Assembly (NCBI RefSeq): GCF_018617485.1
Contig: NZ_JACSKH010000003.1
Span: 1 to 64,000 of the forward strand
Reading direction: 5' to 3'
DNA from: Exiguobacterium sp. s124
Lineage (GTDB): Bacteria > Bacillota > Bacilli > Exiguobacteriales > Exiguobacteriaceae
Length of the DNA stretch: 64,000 nucleotides
Part shown: positions 55,160 through 63,198 of the stretch, piece by piece
Position numbering within the stretch: the stretch's first letter is position 1
Layout: every line of letters begins with the position of its first letter
Position numbers and translations under genes: made by a program
Notes under the pieces: generated by a model
Database searches by the model: none
What the model saw: the letters and a program-made list of their open reading frames with translations, nothing else
What the model was told of the DNA's origin: nothing

Positions 55160-56344
55160 TCAGTCTAGTAATCGATTCTGGTATAAATATTCTTCGGATA
55201 TGTCGGCGAATAAGAACATGCCGTCGGGTAGTGGATAACTGAACGTCCGCGTCACTTCGTTTGAACTGAAATCACGGTAGTCACCCGATAAATAGCCACG
55301 TCCCCGAACATCCATCGCCGCCATCGTCTGAATGAAATAAGGTCGGAAACTCCAGTTATAGCCTCGATACGTGTTATCGACACGCCATTCTCCGTTCACA
55401 CAGTAGACGTTCGCACTCGTCTGAAAACCTGTCTTATCCGTCAAATAATAACGGACAAACACTTCCTCGAGCTTTGGCGCGATGTATTGAATCCATTCAT
55501 CTTTCTTATCTTTCGACCATTTCCCAGATTGAACGAGTTCTCCGATTCGACGATGTAACTCAAATTCAAGTTCATACAGACGGTTCAATCGCTTCTGGTC
55601 ATGCAAAAAGAATGAAGGCACTTCTTGCGCTAAAACACCCATCCCTTTGATCTCTCGTTGTGGAAGCTCGTCTTCCAACCCAAGTAGACCACCCATATAA
55701 TAACGACCGCCGTGTTGCCAAGCGTACCGAAGCTGTCCGATGTGGTTAATTGATTTATAAAGAAGCGGCGCGCCAAGCTTCGACGCAATATATTCCATCG
55801 TCTGAAGCATGTTCGGATATGTGACCGACAACGTCTTCTTCTCGACCATCGTTCCAAGATCGACGAGCAACAATTCTGGCGCGAGCGTCATAATGTCCTC
55901 GATACTTGTCGATTCCGCAAAGTCTAGCGCGATTTTCAGCCCATACGATCGATAGTACTGAATGACACGCGATAGGCGAGGAACATCCACTAGGTCCGTC
56001 CCTTGAAGAGTCACATAAATGCGATGTAACGGGAAGTTCAATTCGCGAAGCGGGGTCAAAAAAGCCTCTCCCCCTTCTTCGAGAATCCATTCGGATCGAC
56101 ATCTGAACGTGACGAATGATTTAACATCCCGAAGTTGTTCTGCTGCCAATTGCTCCATTCGTTGGGCGATGTCTAACTGATACTCGAGTGGAACGTCTTC
56201 ATCATAAAAAAACGGTGTCAACGATTCGCCTCGGAATCGCCCATGTACCATATATCCTTCTACTTGAAACGTCGCCGCTCCAAGGATTGGTTCATACGTC
56301 ACCATCACTTCCTCGGGATGGACCATCACTTCTACCGCATCCAT
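55160..56344 (-). CDS. ykuI: degenerate EAL-domain protein (YkuI type)
   Basis: 394 residues, aligning by eye along its length with Bacillus YkuI: an EAL domain (about 15-250) and a C-terminal PAS/Cache-like domain with NWSFRPYF and EVTRTFSYPLPDGMFLFADI. The EAL signature is lost: the GYEVLGR of YkuI is GYMVHGR here, the LEITE segment is VTLQG and the LLYED segment is LLYKS. The Asp of KIALDFAE and of LLLVDL remains. Catalysis of c-di-GMP is not expected; it may bind c-di-GMP or act by contacts only. It follows the 94-residue membrane protein gene region on the same strand. Confidence 0.87.
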   Translation of the reverse strand: MDAVEVMVHPEEVMVTYEPILGAATFQVEGYMVHGRFRGESLTPFFYDEDVPLEYQLDIAQRMEQLAAEQLRDVKSFVTFRCRSEWILEEGGEAFLTPLRELNFPLHRIYVTLQGTDLVDVPRLSRVIQYYRSYGLKIALDFAESTSIEDIMTLAPELLLVDLGTMVEKKTLSVTYPNMLQTMEYIASKLGAPLLYKSINHIGQLRYAWQHGGRYYMGGLLGLEDELPQREIKGMGVLAQEVPSFFLHDQKRLNRLYELEFELHRRIGELVQSGKWSKDKKDEWIQYIAPKLEEVFVRYYLTDKTGFQTSANVYCVNGEWRVDNTYRGYNWSFRPYFIQTMAAMDVRGRGYLSGDYRDFSSNEVTRTFSYPLPDGMFLFADISEEYLYQNRLLD

Positions 56345-56371
56345 AACTCATCACCTCTTCGTTAAATGCGA

Positions 56372-56394
56372 AAACGAGCTACAATCAGCTCGTT
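56372..56394 (-). terminator. hairpin after the small membrane protein gene
   Basis: AACGAGCT-GATTGT-AGCTCGTT with a short T tail on the minus strand, overlapping the stop codon of the gene at 56385. Confidence 0.6.
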
Positions 56395-56636
56395 CGCGTG
56401 TGTACATACATATAGGCACCGAAACAAGCAATAAAATAGGCGATACTCATTACGCCATATGCAATGCCCATCTTTCCGCCTACTCCAATGGCTAACACTA
56501 AAAAAATCATCGCTCCAAATAACAATGTCGCCACGGGGATATAACGAAAGTTAGGACGGTCTGTCTTCGACACGATTGGTTTAAGTGCAAGCACACAACC
56601 AAGCAGCACAAGGAGACCGAAACTTAATTCCACCAT
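56385..56636 (-). CDS. small membrane protein, unknown
   Basis: About 83 residues with three hydrophobic segments (VELSFGLLVLLGCVLALK, YIPVATLLFGAMIFLVLAIGV, GIAYGVMSIAYFIACFGAYMYV). ATG 56636 has GAGGTG about 7 nt upstream. No family recognised with confidence. Confidence 0.65.
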   Translation of the reverse strand: MVELSFGLLVLLGCVLALKPIVSKTDRPNFRYIPVATLLFGAMIFLVLAIGVGGKMGIAYGVMSIAYFIACFGAYMYVHTRTS

Positions 56637-56689
56637 CCGTTGACACCTCATCCTTCTATCTCTACTCAACTAGTGTAGCACGACACAAT

Positions 56690-56727
56690 AAAAAAAGCCG
56701 CAAATCCACTTAAGGAAATGCGGCATT
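56690..56727 (-). terminator. terminator after cshA
   Basis: Minus strand GCCGCATTTCC / GGATTTGCGGC with a T run after it. Confidence 0.88.
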
Positions 56728-56736
56728 TCACGATGA

Positions 56737-58266
56737 TTAGTCACGTGGACGGCGTGGACCACGGTCATCCGAGCGACGACGATCGTCACCACGGAATGAT
56801 CCTTTACGGTCTCCGCTACGTCCATCACGACGTTCGCCACCGCGTCCACCACGACGATCGCCTCCACGGCCACCACCACCACCGCGACGGTCGTTACGAC
56901 CACGGTATCCACCGCGATCACCACCACGACCACCTTGGCGTTTCACACGAACTGGTTCAGCGTATGAGATTTCAACTGGTGTTGAATCTGGCTCTTTCGT
57001 CAATCCGCGAAGGGCAGCAGCGAGAATTTCAACTGCTTCGTACTCTTCAAGAAGTTCTGTCGCAAGTTGCGTGTAAGCTTTGAAGTCGCCCGCTTGAACG
57101 CGTTCGATCAACTCTTCAGCTGCTTGCTTTTGGTTTCCTTCAAGTACTTCTGCGATTGTCGGTACGTGACGACGGTTCATCTTTTTGTTCGTTACGCGTT
57201 CGATCGCCTTCACTTGTCCGAATTCACGTGGCGTGATGAACGTGAGGGCTGTACCTGTCTTACCAGCACGACCTGTACGACCGATACGGTGTACGTAGCT
57301 CTCTGGGTCTTGTGGTACATCGAAGTTGTAAACGTGCGTAACACCTGAAATATCAAGTCCACGTGCAGCAACGTCAGTCGCTACCAAGATATCGATCGTT
57401 CCGTTTTTGAAACGACGAATGACTTGGTCACGTTTTGATTGCGTCAAGTCTCCGTGAAGACCGTCTGCAGTGTATCCACGTTTGATGAGTGCTTCTGTCA
57501 CTTCATCAACACGTTTCTTCGTACGAGCGAAGATGATGCTGAGTTCAGGTGAATCGATGTCGATCAAACGGCAAAGCGTATCGAATTTTTGACCTTCACG
57601 CAATTCGAGGAATTGCTGGTTGATGTTTTCAACAGTCATCTCTTTCGCTTTTACTTTGATGATTGTCGGCGATTTCATGAAACGCTCTGCAATCTTTTTG
57701 ATTTGTGGTGGCATCGTTGCCGAGAAAAGAAGCGTTTGGCGTGCTTCAGGAAGACCTGCCAAGATCGTTTCGATATCTTCAACGAAGCCCATGTTGAGCA
57801 TTTCGTCTGCTTCATCCAAGATGACTGTTTGAATGTCATCAAGTTTGATTGTTTTACGCTTCATGTGGTCCATGAGACGTCCTGGTGTTGCAACAACGAT
57901 TTGTGGGTTCTTTTTCAAACCACGGATTTGACGGTCGATTTGCTGACCACCATAAACAGGAAGTGCGTAAACGCGCTTTGTTTCTCCGATTTTGTTTAAT
58001 TCTTCTGCAACTTGAATCGCAAGTTCACGTGTCGGTGCAAGAACGAGTGCTTGGACTTGACGCGCCTTTGAATCGATTCGCTCAATTGTCGGAATACCGA
58101 AAGCTGCTGTTTTCCCTGTACCTGTTTGTGCTTGTCCTAATACGTCCACTCCTGTGAGTGCGACAGGAATTGTCTCAGCTTGGATCGGTGTAGCTTCCTC
58201 GAAGCCCATTTTGTGTACACCTTTTACTAACGCTTCACTTAATTGTAAGTCTTGAAATTTTGTCAA
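56737..58266 (-). CDS. cshA: DEAD-box RNA helicase CshA
   Basis: 509 residues. Q motif ([28 protein letters not shown]), Walker [24 protein letters not shown] and [10 protein letters not shown] motifs are all present. They are followed by a C-terminal RGG/Arg-Gly-Asp-rich tail of about 70 residues (from about residue 440). Works in mRNA decay, ribosome assembly and cold adaptation. TTG 58266 is chosen: AAAGGAG lies 8 nt upstream and Bacillus CshA begins at this point (M-T-x-F-Q-D). An upstream ATG (58287) sits before that ribosome-binding site. The 5' UTR carries an intrinsic-terminator-like hairpin. Confidence 0.95.
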   Translation of the reverse strand: MTKFQDLQLSEALVKGVHKMGFEEATPIQAETIPVALTGVDVLGQAQTGTGKTAAFGIPTIERIDSKARQVQALVLAPTRELAIQVAEELNKIGETKRVYALPVYGGQQIDRQIRGLKKNPQIVVATPGRLMDHMKRKTIKLDDIQTVILDEADEMLNMGFVEDIETILAGLPEARQTLLFSATMPPQIKKIAERFMKSPTIIKVKAKEMTVENINQQFLELREGQKFDTLCRLIDIDSPELSIIFARTKKRVDEVTEALIKRGYTADGLHGDLTQSKRDQVIRRFKNGTIDILVATDVAARGLDISGVTHVYNFDVPQDPESYVHRIGRTGRAGKTGTALTFITPREFGQVKAIERVTNKKMNRRHVPTIAEVLEGNQKQAAEELIERVQAGDFKAYTQLATELLEEYEAVEILAAALRGLTKEPDSTPVEISYAEPVRVKRQGGRGGDRGGYRGRNDRRGGGGGRGGDRRGGRGGERRDGRSGDRKGSFRGDDRRRSDDRGPRRPRD

Positions 58267-58289
58267 ATTATATTCTCCTTTGTTCATAC

Positions 58290-58331
58290 AAAAAACGTCT
58301 GAGTTCAGTTTGACAGATCTACAGACGTTTT
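58290..58331 (-). terminator. attenuator-like hairpin in cshA 5' UTR
   Basis: Minus strand AAAACGTCTG and CAGACGTTTT form a perfect 10-bp stem with a 20-nt loop, followed by TTTTTT. It ends only about 9 nt before the ribosome-binding site (58275-58281) of cshA. It may act as a transcription attenuator or control translation. Confidence 0.6.
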
Positions 58332-58436
58332 CTCAATGTTTCCTCATAGTCAACTTTATTAACTATAACGTATTTATTCCTAAAATGAAAGAAATACATT
58401 TTCAAACTTTTTCATGTCACCCGAACATGAGTTATC

Positions 58437-59288
58437 TTATTTCAATTTGTAGCCGTTGTCGAGCTTTTCAACTTGCTTTTCTTTTAGTAGTTTTCCGAGC
58501 GCCCGTTTAAACGCGGCTTTGCTCATCCCGAACTCACGGTCGATCACGTCAGGGGCTGTTTTGTCACCGTACGGCATTTGCCCTCCACGTTCCTCGATAT
58601 AAGAGAGGACGCTCGCCGCATCGCCGTCAATCGCCTCATAGGCACGAGGTTTCATCGAAACAAGAACCGTTCCGTCTTGTTTCACTTGTGTCACACGGAC
58701 CGTCAATTGTTCACCAAGTCGCGGCCAACGTGTCATTTCTGCTTCATGTAAGAAGCCGAGTGATTCTCCTTCGACCCATACGTTGACGCCGACTTCACGT
58801 TTATTGACGACAGTCGCTTGAACATCTTGATTGTTCCACTCTTCCTTTGACGGACGTGCCAACAAGTTCAAATACGCGTAAGGCGCCGGGTCTCCGAGTA
58901 AGCGCCCTTTTTGGTCATACTTCAAACGAATGCACAATTGATCTCCCGTTTGTGGCCAATACGACCGATTCTCTGGTAAATCGTCCATTGAGACGAGCAC
59001 ATCTTTTTGAATCCCGATATTGACGAAAACACCTGTGTTGTATCGAACGCCTGTTACTTCACACCATTCATACTCATCGAAAGAGACCGTTGGAATCGTC
59101 ATCGTTGATGCGAGACGCCCTTCTGAGTCATGATATAAAAAGACACGAACCGTTTGACCGACTGTCACTTCTTCCGTTTGTTCCTTTCGATGAAGGAGCA
59201 CCTCTTCGCGACCGTTACTAATGAATACTCCAAAATCAGCAGAACGTTCCGCGACCAAGTCTACTACTTCTCCTGCGCGCAATGCCAT
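58437..59288 (-). CDS. cvfB: S1-domain RNA-binding protein CvfB
   Basis: 283 residues, CvfB/YitL family: S1-like barrels (about residues 1-65, 72-135, 150-210; GVFISNGREEVLLHRKEQ, GVFVNIGIQKDVLVSMDDLP, GVNVWVEGESLGFLHEAEM) and a C-terminal winged helix (DREFGMSKAAFKRALGKLLKEKQV). RNA-binding regulator of virulence-type functions in Staphylococcus. ATG 59288 has AAAGGA upstream; a GTG 9 nt earlier is too close. Upstream of cshA on the same strand. Confidence 0.92.
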   Translation of the reverse strand: MALRAGEVVDLVAERSADFGVFISNGREEVLLHRKEQTEEVTVGQTVRVFLYHDSEGRLASTMTIPTVSFDEYEWCEVTGVRYNTGVFVNIGIQKDVLVSMDDLPENRSYWPQTGDQLCIRLKYDQKGRLLGDPAPYAYLNLLARPSKEEWNNQDVQATVVNKREVGVNVWVEGESLGFLHEAEMTRWPRLGEQLTVRVTQVKQDGTVLVSMKPRAYEAIDGDAASVLSYIEERGGQMPYGDKTAPDVIDREFGMSKAAFKRALGKLLKEKQVEKLDNGYKLK

Positions 59289-59382
59289 TACACCCACATC
59301 CTTTTCTAAGCTATTACTGTCAGTATACCTATCTACACACGTTCCTAATCATATCATGTTCTCTTTCAACATTTTGCATAAA

Positions 59383-59476
59383 TGTGACGAAAATGTGAAC
59401 GCACGGCATAAAGGGAAAAACGTCACAACAAATGGAAACGAGTTGATTTATTAAAATTTTGTGACAATTTTGTGAA
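59383..59476. promoter_or_regulatory. two pairs of 11-nt-phased TGTGAM direct repeats
   Basis: TGTGAC-N5-TGTGAA occurs at 59383-59399 and again at 59460-59476, 77 nt apart; an inverted GTCACA is at 59422-59427. Hexamer-N5-hexamer direct repeats are typical sites for OmpR-family regulators (ResD, PhoP or WalR types). The second pair covers the -35 region of the promoter for the 50-residue protein gene. Confidence 0.5.
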
Positions 59477-59497
59477 CGTCTTTTTTTCTTCTAGTAT
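59470..59497 (+). promoter_or_regulatory. promoter of the 50-residue protein gene
   Basis: -35-like TTGTGA (59470-59475), 16-nt spacer, -10 TAGTAT (59492-59497). The -35 element is weak and part of the repeat, as in activator-dependent promoters. Confidence 0.4.
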
Positions 59498-59576
59498 CCT
59501 ATTTTTGAAAACGTTATTATATAGGAAGTGTCCAGTAGAAATAAGGTTTCATTTAGGATTGATCGGGGGATAATAA

Positions 59577-59729
59577 ATGTTTGATATACAGTCTCGTTCG
59601 TTTGCAAAACGATTTACAAAAGGGCTACTCGTCGCCTTTTTCGCATTACTTGCCTCACTCAGCTTCATTTTCTCAAACGGTGTGGATACGAACGTATCGT
59701 CATCATCGACTTATATGACTCAAGAGTAA
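59577..59729 (+). CDS. 50-residue single-span membrane protein, unknown
   Basis: A 50-codon frame starting ATG 59577 after GGGGGA (6-nt spacing), stop TAA at 59727-59729, then a terminator-like hairpin. The product has a basic N-terminus (SRSFAKRFTKG), one hydrophobic helix (LLVAFFALLASLSFIFS, about residues 17-33) and a Ser-rich tail. This could be a small membrane peptide or a secreted peptide after signal cleavage. Preceded by phased direct repeats. Confidence 0.6.
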   Translation: MFDIQSRSFAKRFTKGLLVAFFALLASLSFIFSNGVDTNVSSSSTYMTQE

Positions 59730-59762
59730 ACGTCTTCCGTCCAACTGGAGGCGTTTTTTTCT
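59730..59762 (+). terminator. terminator after the 50-residue protein gene
   Basis: Imperfect AACGTCTTCC / GGAGGCGTT stem followed by TTTTTTT. Confidence 0.65.
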
Positions 59763-59860
59763 TTGCCAAACACAAACAGGAATTTCCTACAAAAGGTCGA
59801 ATACGATTAAAAGACCTTGCCTTTTTCTTTCCTAACCACTTAAGAAAAGGAGACTCCGCT

Positions 59861-60103
59861 ATGATTTTCTATTTTCTTACGACCATCTTATCAACTGCAG
59901 GCCTCGCCTTTTTGTTCCAGTCTGAACTGTACAAAGATCCAATCGGAACATTTCTATTTGCTGTCTTGATTGCGATGGGCCTGTCTTCCTTTAAGCAACT
60001 CTTCATGCAAGCGAGCGAGTTCTTTGTGGAAAGACGGAACCAGAAACGAATCAAACGTGTCGTGGCCAGAATGCATTCGACAACACGGAAACGCTCTACA
60101 TAA
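59861..60103 (+). CDS. small membrane protein, unknown
   Basis: 80 residues, two transmembrane helices (about residues 3-20 and 28-48), then a strongly basic C-terminal tail (ERRNQKRIKRVVARMHSTTRKRST). AAAAGGAG lies upstream of ATG. No family recognised. Confidence 0.65.
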   Translation: MIFYFLTTILSTAGLAFLFQSELYKDPIGTFLFAVLIAMGLSSFKQLFMQASEFFVERRNQKRIKRVVARMHSTTRKRST

Positions 60104-60190
60104 CGCTCGTCTTCCCTCTCCACATTTGGTATCCTATGAAGGAACAGACAACGTACATTGGATTTATAATCGCAGGAGGCACACAATCGT

Positions 60191-60451
60191 ATGAATGAAA
60201 TTCCGTTATCGAATGAATGGCTACTTCGTTATTCACCCGTCATGGAGCTTTGGTTGAAGGAAGATGGGATCTTGCTCGTCGATGATGACAATCGCATCCG
60301 TCTCACCCTTGAAATCGGGAACGATCAAGCCATGCAAATTAAGAGTATTGAACAAGACGGCGCTTATTTCGTCGTCGATCCTGTGAATAAACGCATTACG
60401 TTCGAACTTGAGGAAGAGGAAGAAGAGAGCGATTCTCGCTTTTGGGAATAA
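60191..60451 (+). CDS. hypothetical acidic protein
   Basis: 86 residues, beta-rich (MELWLKEDGILLVDDDNRIRLTLEIGNDQAM) with an acidic C-terminus (ELEEEEEESDSRFWE). GGAGG is 11 nt upstream of ATG. Probably transcribed with plsC. No family recognised. Confidence 0.6.
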   Translation: MNEIPLSNEWLLRYSPVMELWLKEDGILLVDDDNRIRLTLEIGNDQAMQIKSIEQDGAYFVVDPVNKRITFELEEEEEESDSRFWE

Positions 60452-60529
60452 GGATTCATGCCGAAGGGTCGGATTCTCGTCAAGAGAAGAAGACTCTTTC
60501 TTGTTGTCATTATGAGAGGAGAAAATAAA

Positions 60530-61231
60530 ATGATTCGAACAGCAGTATGGTTTTTCTCGTTTTTTGCGGTGCTACCGATTACCGTCCCATTTTTACAGAA
60601 GGCGAAAAAAATTGAGACGCCACAGCGTTATCGCTATGTACAAGACATCGCCTATAAATGGGCTCAATTTTTATTGAAGGTTGCCGGTGCTGACATTCGT
60701 GTCCATGGACAAGAGCAGATTCCGGATGAACCGGTCGTCTACGTATCGAACCACCAAGGGAACTTCGATGTTCCTATCATGTTGACGGCTACGAAACGAC
60801 CGAAAGCATTCATCTCAAAAATTGAGGTACAAAAATTCCCGATCATCCCGCGTTGGATGGAAATGATGGGCTGTATCTTCATCGATCGTAGCGATCGTCG
60901 TCAATCAATCAAAGCGATTCGCTCTGGTGTCGAGACGATTCAGTCTGGTCAGTCGATGATTGTATTCCCGGAAGGAACACGTTCAAAAGGTGGTCCTATG
61001 AAAGAGTTTAAAGCTGGGAGTTTGACGCTCGCGACGTCAAGCGGTGCGAAGATTGTTCCCGTTGCCATTCAAGGAAGCTATAAACTGTTAGAAGCTAAAA
61101 ACCGAATTACCCCGGCAACGGTTGACGTCACTTTCTTACCAGCAATCGACCCGGCTGACTTACCGAATAAGGAAATCGCTGCAACAGTCGAAGCGGCCAT
61201 TCGTCAACAGATTGAAGGAGATAACGCATGA
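60530..61231 (+). CDS. plsC: 1-acyl-sn-glycerol-3-phosphate acyltransferase
   Basis: 233 residues. Second acylation step of phosphatidic acid synthesis at the membrane. Catalytic HX4D motif NHQGNFD (about residue 71) and FPEGTRSKGG for substrate binding; one N-terminal hydrophobic segment. ATG 60530 follows AGAGGAG. It overlaps yfmR by 4 nt. The paralogue type (PlsC or a related LPLAT) cannot be told. Confidence 0.92.
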   Translation: MIRTAVWFFSFFAVLPITVPFLQKAKKIETPQRYRYVQDIAYKWAQFLLKVAGADIRVHGQEQIPDEPVVYVSNHQGNFDVPIMLTATKRPKAFISKIEVQKFPIIPRWMEMMGCIFIDRSDRRQSIKAIRSGVETIQSGQSMIVFPEGTRSKGGPMKEFKAGSLTLATSSGAKIVPVAIQGSYKLLEAKNRITPATVDVTFLPAIDPADLPNKEIAATVEAAIRQQIEGDNA

Positions 61232-63126
61232 GTTTATTAATGATTGAAGGCATTCATAAAGAGTTTGCCGACAAAGTATTATTTGATGACGTGACGATGA
61301 CGATCCATCCAGGAGACCGCATCGGGATCATCGGTGTGAACGGTTCTGGAAAATCGACATTCATGAAAATCATCGCCGGCGCCGAGACGGCAGACCGGGG
61401 AACGATGCAACATCCAAACGATTACCGCATTCGTTATTTGACCCAAACGGTCCAGTTCGACGAAGGGCAAACAATTCTTGATGCCTTGTTCACGAGTGAT
61501 ACACCATCCGTTCAAGCCCTTAAACAATTCGAACGTGCCCGCCAAGCGCTCGAAGCGGATCCAACGAGTGAGCAATTACTCGAACGTTTCATGAAAGCTC
61601 AACAGGCTGTCGATGCCGCAGATGCTTGGGAAACGGAAGCCAAACTGAAGTCGATTTTGAACCGTCTCGGTCTACCTGATGTGTCCGTCGATGTGAACGC
61701 CTTATCCGGAGGGCAACAAAAACGGGTCGCTCTCGCTGCAGCGTTACTCGACGAAGCAGACTTATTGCTCTTAGATGAGCCGACGAACGAACTGGATGCC
61801 GACACGATCGCATGGCTCGAGACGATGCTTGCCGATTATCGTGGAGCTATCCTTCTCATCACCCACGACCGTTATTTCTTAAATCGTGTCACAAACCACA
61901 TCTTAGAGATTGCGGACGGGACGAGTTATTTCTATAACGGAAACTATGAGTTATTCCTTGAGAAGCGTGCCGAACGAAAAGCACGGGCACAATCGATGGA
62001 ACAAAAGCGGCAAAATATTTTACGACGCGAACTCGCCTGGTTGCGTCGAGGTGCAAAAGCACGAACAACGAAACAAAAAGCACGCATTCAACGCGTTGAA
62101 GACTTAAAGCACCAAGAGAGTTTAGCCGAAGAGGAATCACTCGACGTCTCTGTTGGGTCTCGACGTCTCGGTAAAAAAGTCATTGAGGTCGAGGATTTAT
62201 CTTTCGGATACGACGACTCGCTTCTGATTCAGCAGTTCAATTGGATTTTCGGTCGCCGTGAACGCTACGGCATTGTTGGACCGAACGGGAGTGGGAAATC
62301 AACGCTCATGAACTTGCTTGCCAAACGTTTGGAACCGACGAGCGGCACGATTGTTCACGGAGAAACAGTCCATCTAGGCTATTACGGCCAGCAGGTTGAG
62401 TTTGAAGACGAATCCCGACGCGTCATTGACGAAATCGAGCGGATTGCGAAAGTGATTTATACGCCGGACGGCGAGACGATCACGGCCGGTCAAATGCTCG
62501 AACGTTTCCTTTTCTCGCCGGATGCGCAATACAAACCGATTACGAAGCTATCTGGTGGAGAAAAACGGCGTCTTGTCCTTCTGCGCATTCTTATGGACGA
62601 GCCGAACGTCTTGTTCCTAGATGAGCCGACAAACGATTTGGATACGGAAACGTTGTCCGTATTAGAGGATTATCTTGAATCGTTCCCAGGTACGGTCATC
62701 GCTGTCAGCCACGATCGTTATTTCTTAGACCGTATCGCCGGGCAGTTGATTGCATTTGAAGACGGGACGATCCAGGTGTATCACGCAGAATACAGCGACT
62801 ACTTGACGATGCGTCAAGAAGAGGCTCGTCAAGTGAAGAAAGAGAAAGAACCGAAAGAAAAGAAAGAACGCGCGAAGTCAGAAGTCGTCAAATTCACCTT
62901 CAAAGAACAGAAGGAGTGGGACACAATCGAGGAAGACATCGCCGCGCTTGAAGAACAGATTGAAGCGCAAGAAGCAACGCTTGCGACAGCAGGCAGCGAC
63001 CTCGGTAAAGTCAATGAATTGTATGCAACGATTGCATCACTGAAAGAGACACTCGATGCGAAGATGGAACGCTGGACGTACCTATCTGAAATCGACGAAC
63101 AAATTCAAGCACAGAAAAAAGGTTAA
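61228..63126 (+). CDS. yfmR: ABC-F protein YfmR (Uup type)
   Basis: 632 residues. Two ABC domains without transmembrane parts. Walker A GVNGSGKST and GPNGSGKST, signatures LSGGQQKRVALAA and LSGGEKRRLVLLR, Walker B LLLLDEPTNELD and VLFLDEPTNDLD. The interdomain linker (about residues 240-310) is basic, and the C-terminus has a coiled coil (about 530-632), features of the Uup/YfmR group. Acts on ribosomes, relieving stalls such as at polyproline. Ends before a terminator. Confidence 0.92.
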   Translation: MSLLMIEGIHKEFADKVLFDDVTMTIHPGDRIGIIGVNGSGKSTFMKIIAGAETADRGTMQHPNDYRIRYLTQTVQFDEGQTILDALFTSDTPSVQALKQFERARQALEADPTSEQLLERFMKAQQAVDAADAWETEAKLKSILNRLGLPDVSVDVNALSGGQQKRVALAAALLDEADLLLLDEPTNELDADTIAWLETMLADYRGAILLITHDRYFLNRVTNHILEIADGTSYFYNGNYELFLEKRAERKARAQSMEQKRQNILRRELAWLRRGAKARTTKQKARIQRVEDLKHQESLAEEESLDVSVGSRRLGKKVIEVEDLSFGYDDSLLIQQFNWIFGRRERYGIVGPNGSGKSTLMNLLAKRLEPTSGTIVHGETVHLGYYGQQVEFEDESRRVIDEIERIAKVIYTPDGETITAGQMLERFLFSPDAQYKPITKLSGGEKRRLVLLRILMDEPNVLFLDEPTNDLDTETLSVLEDYLESFPGTVIAVSHDRYFLDRIAGQLIAFEDGTIQVYHAEYSDYLTMRQEEARQVKKEKEPKEKKERAKSEVVKFTFKEQKEWDTIEEDIAALEEQIEAQEATLATAGSDLGKVNELYATIASLKETLDAKMERWTYLSEIDEQIQAQKKG

Positions 63127-63152
63127 CCTAAGCCTTTCAAATAAAATAAAAC

Positions 63153-63197
63153 AGAGGTGGATTCCCGATGTATGTTCCGGAAATCCACCTCTTTTTG
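63153..63197. terminator. bidirectional terminator
   Basis: AGAGGTGGAT / ATCCACCTCT arms around a long (20-nt) loop, with T tract on the plus strand. Confidence 0.8.
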
Positions 63198-63198
63198 A

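Noticed and set aside
56670-57083. Val-rich (minus) and His/Asp-rich (plus) open frames
   Set aside because: They are other-frame readings of the repetitive RGG-coding tail of cshA.
59507-59520. Possible cre site TGAAAACGTTATTA
   Set aside because: One fixed base is wrong and it lies in an AT-rich stretch near the 50-residue gene with no metabolic link; too weak to list as a feature.
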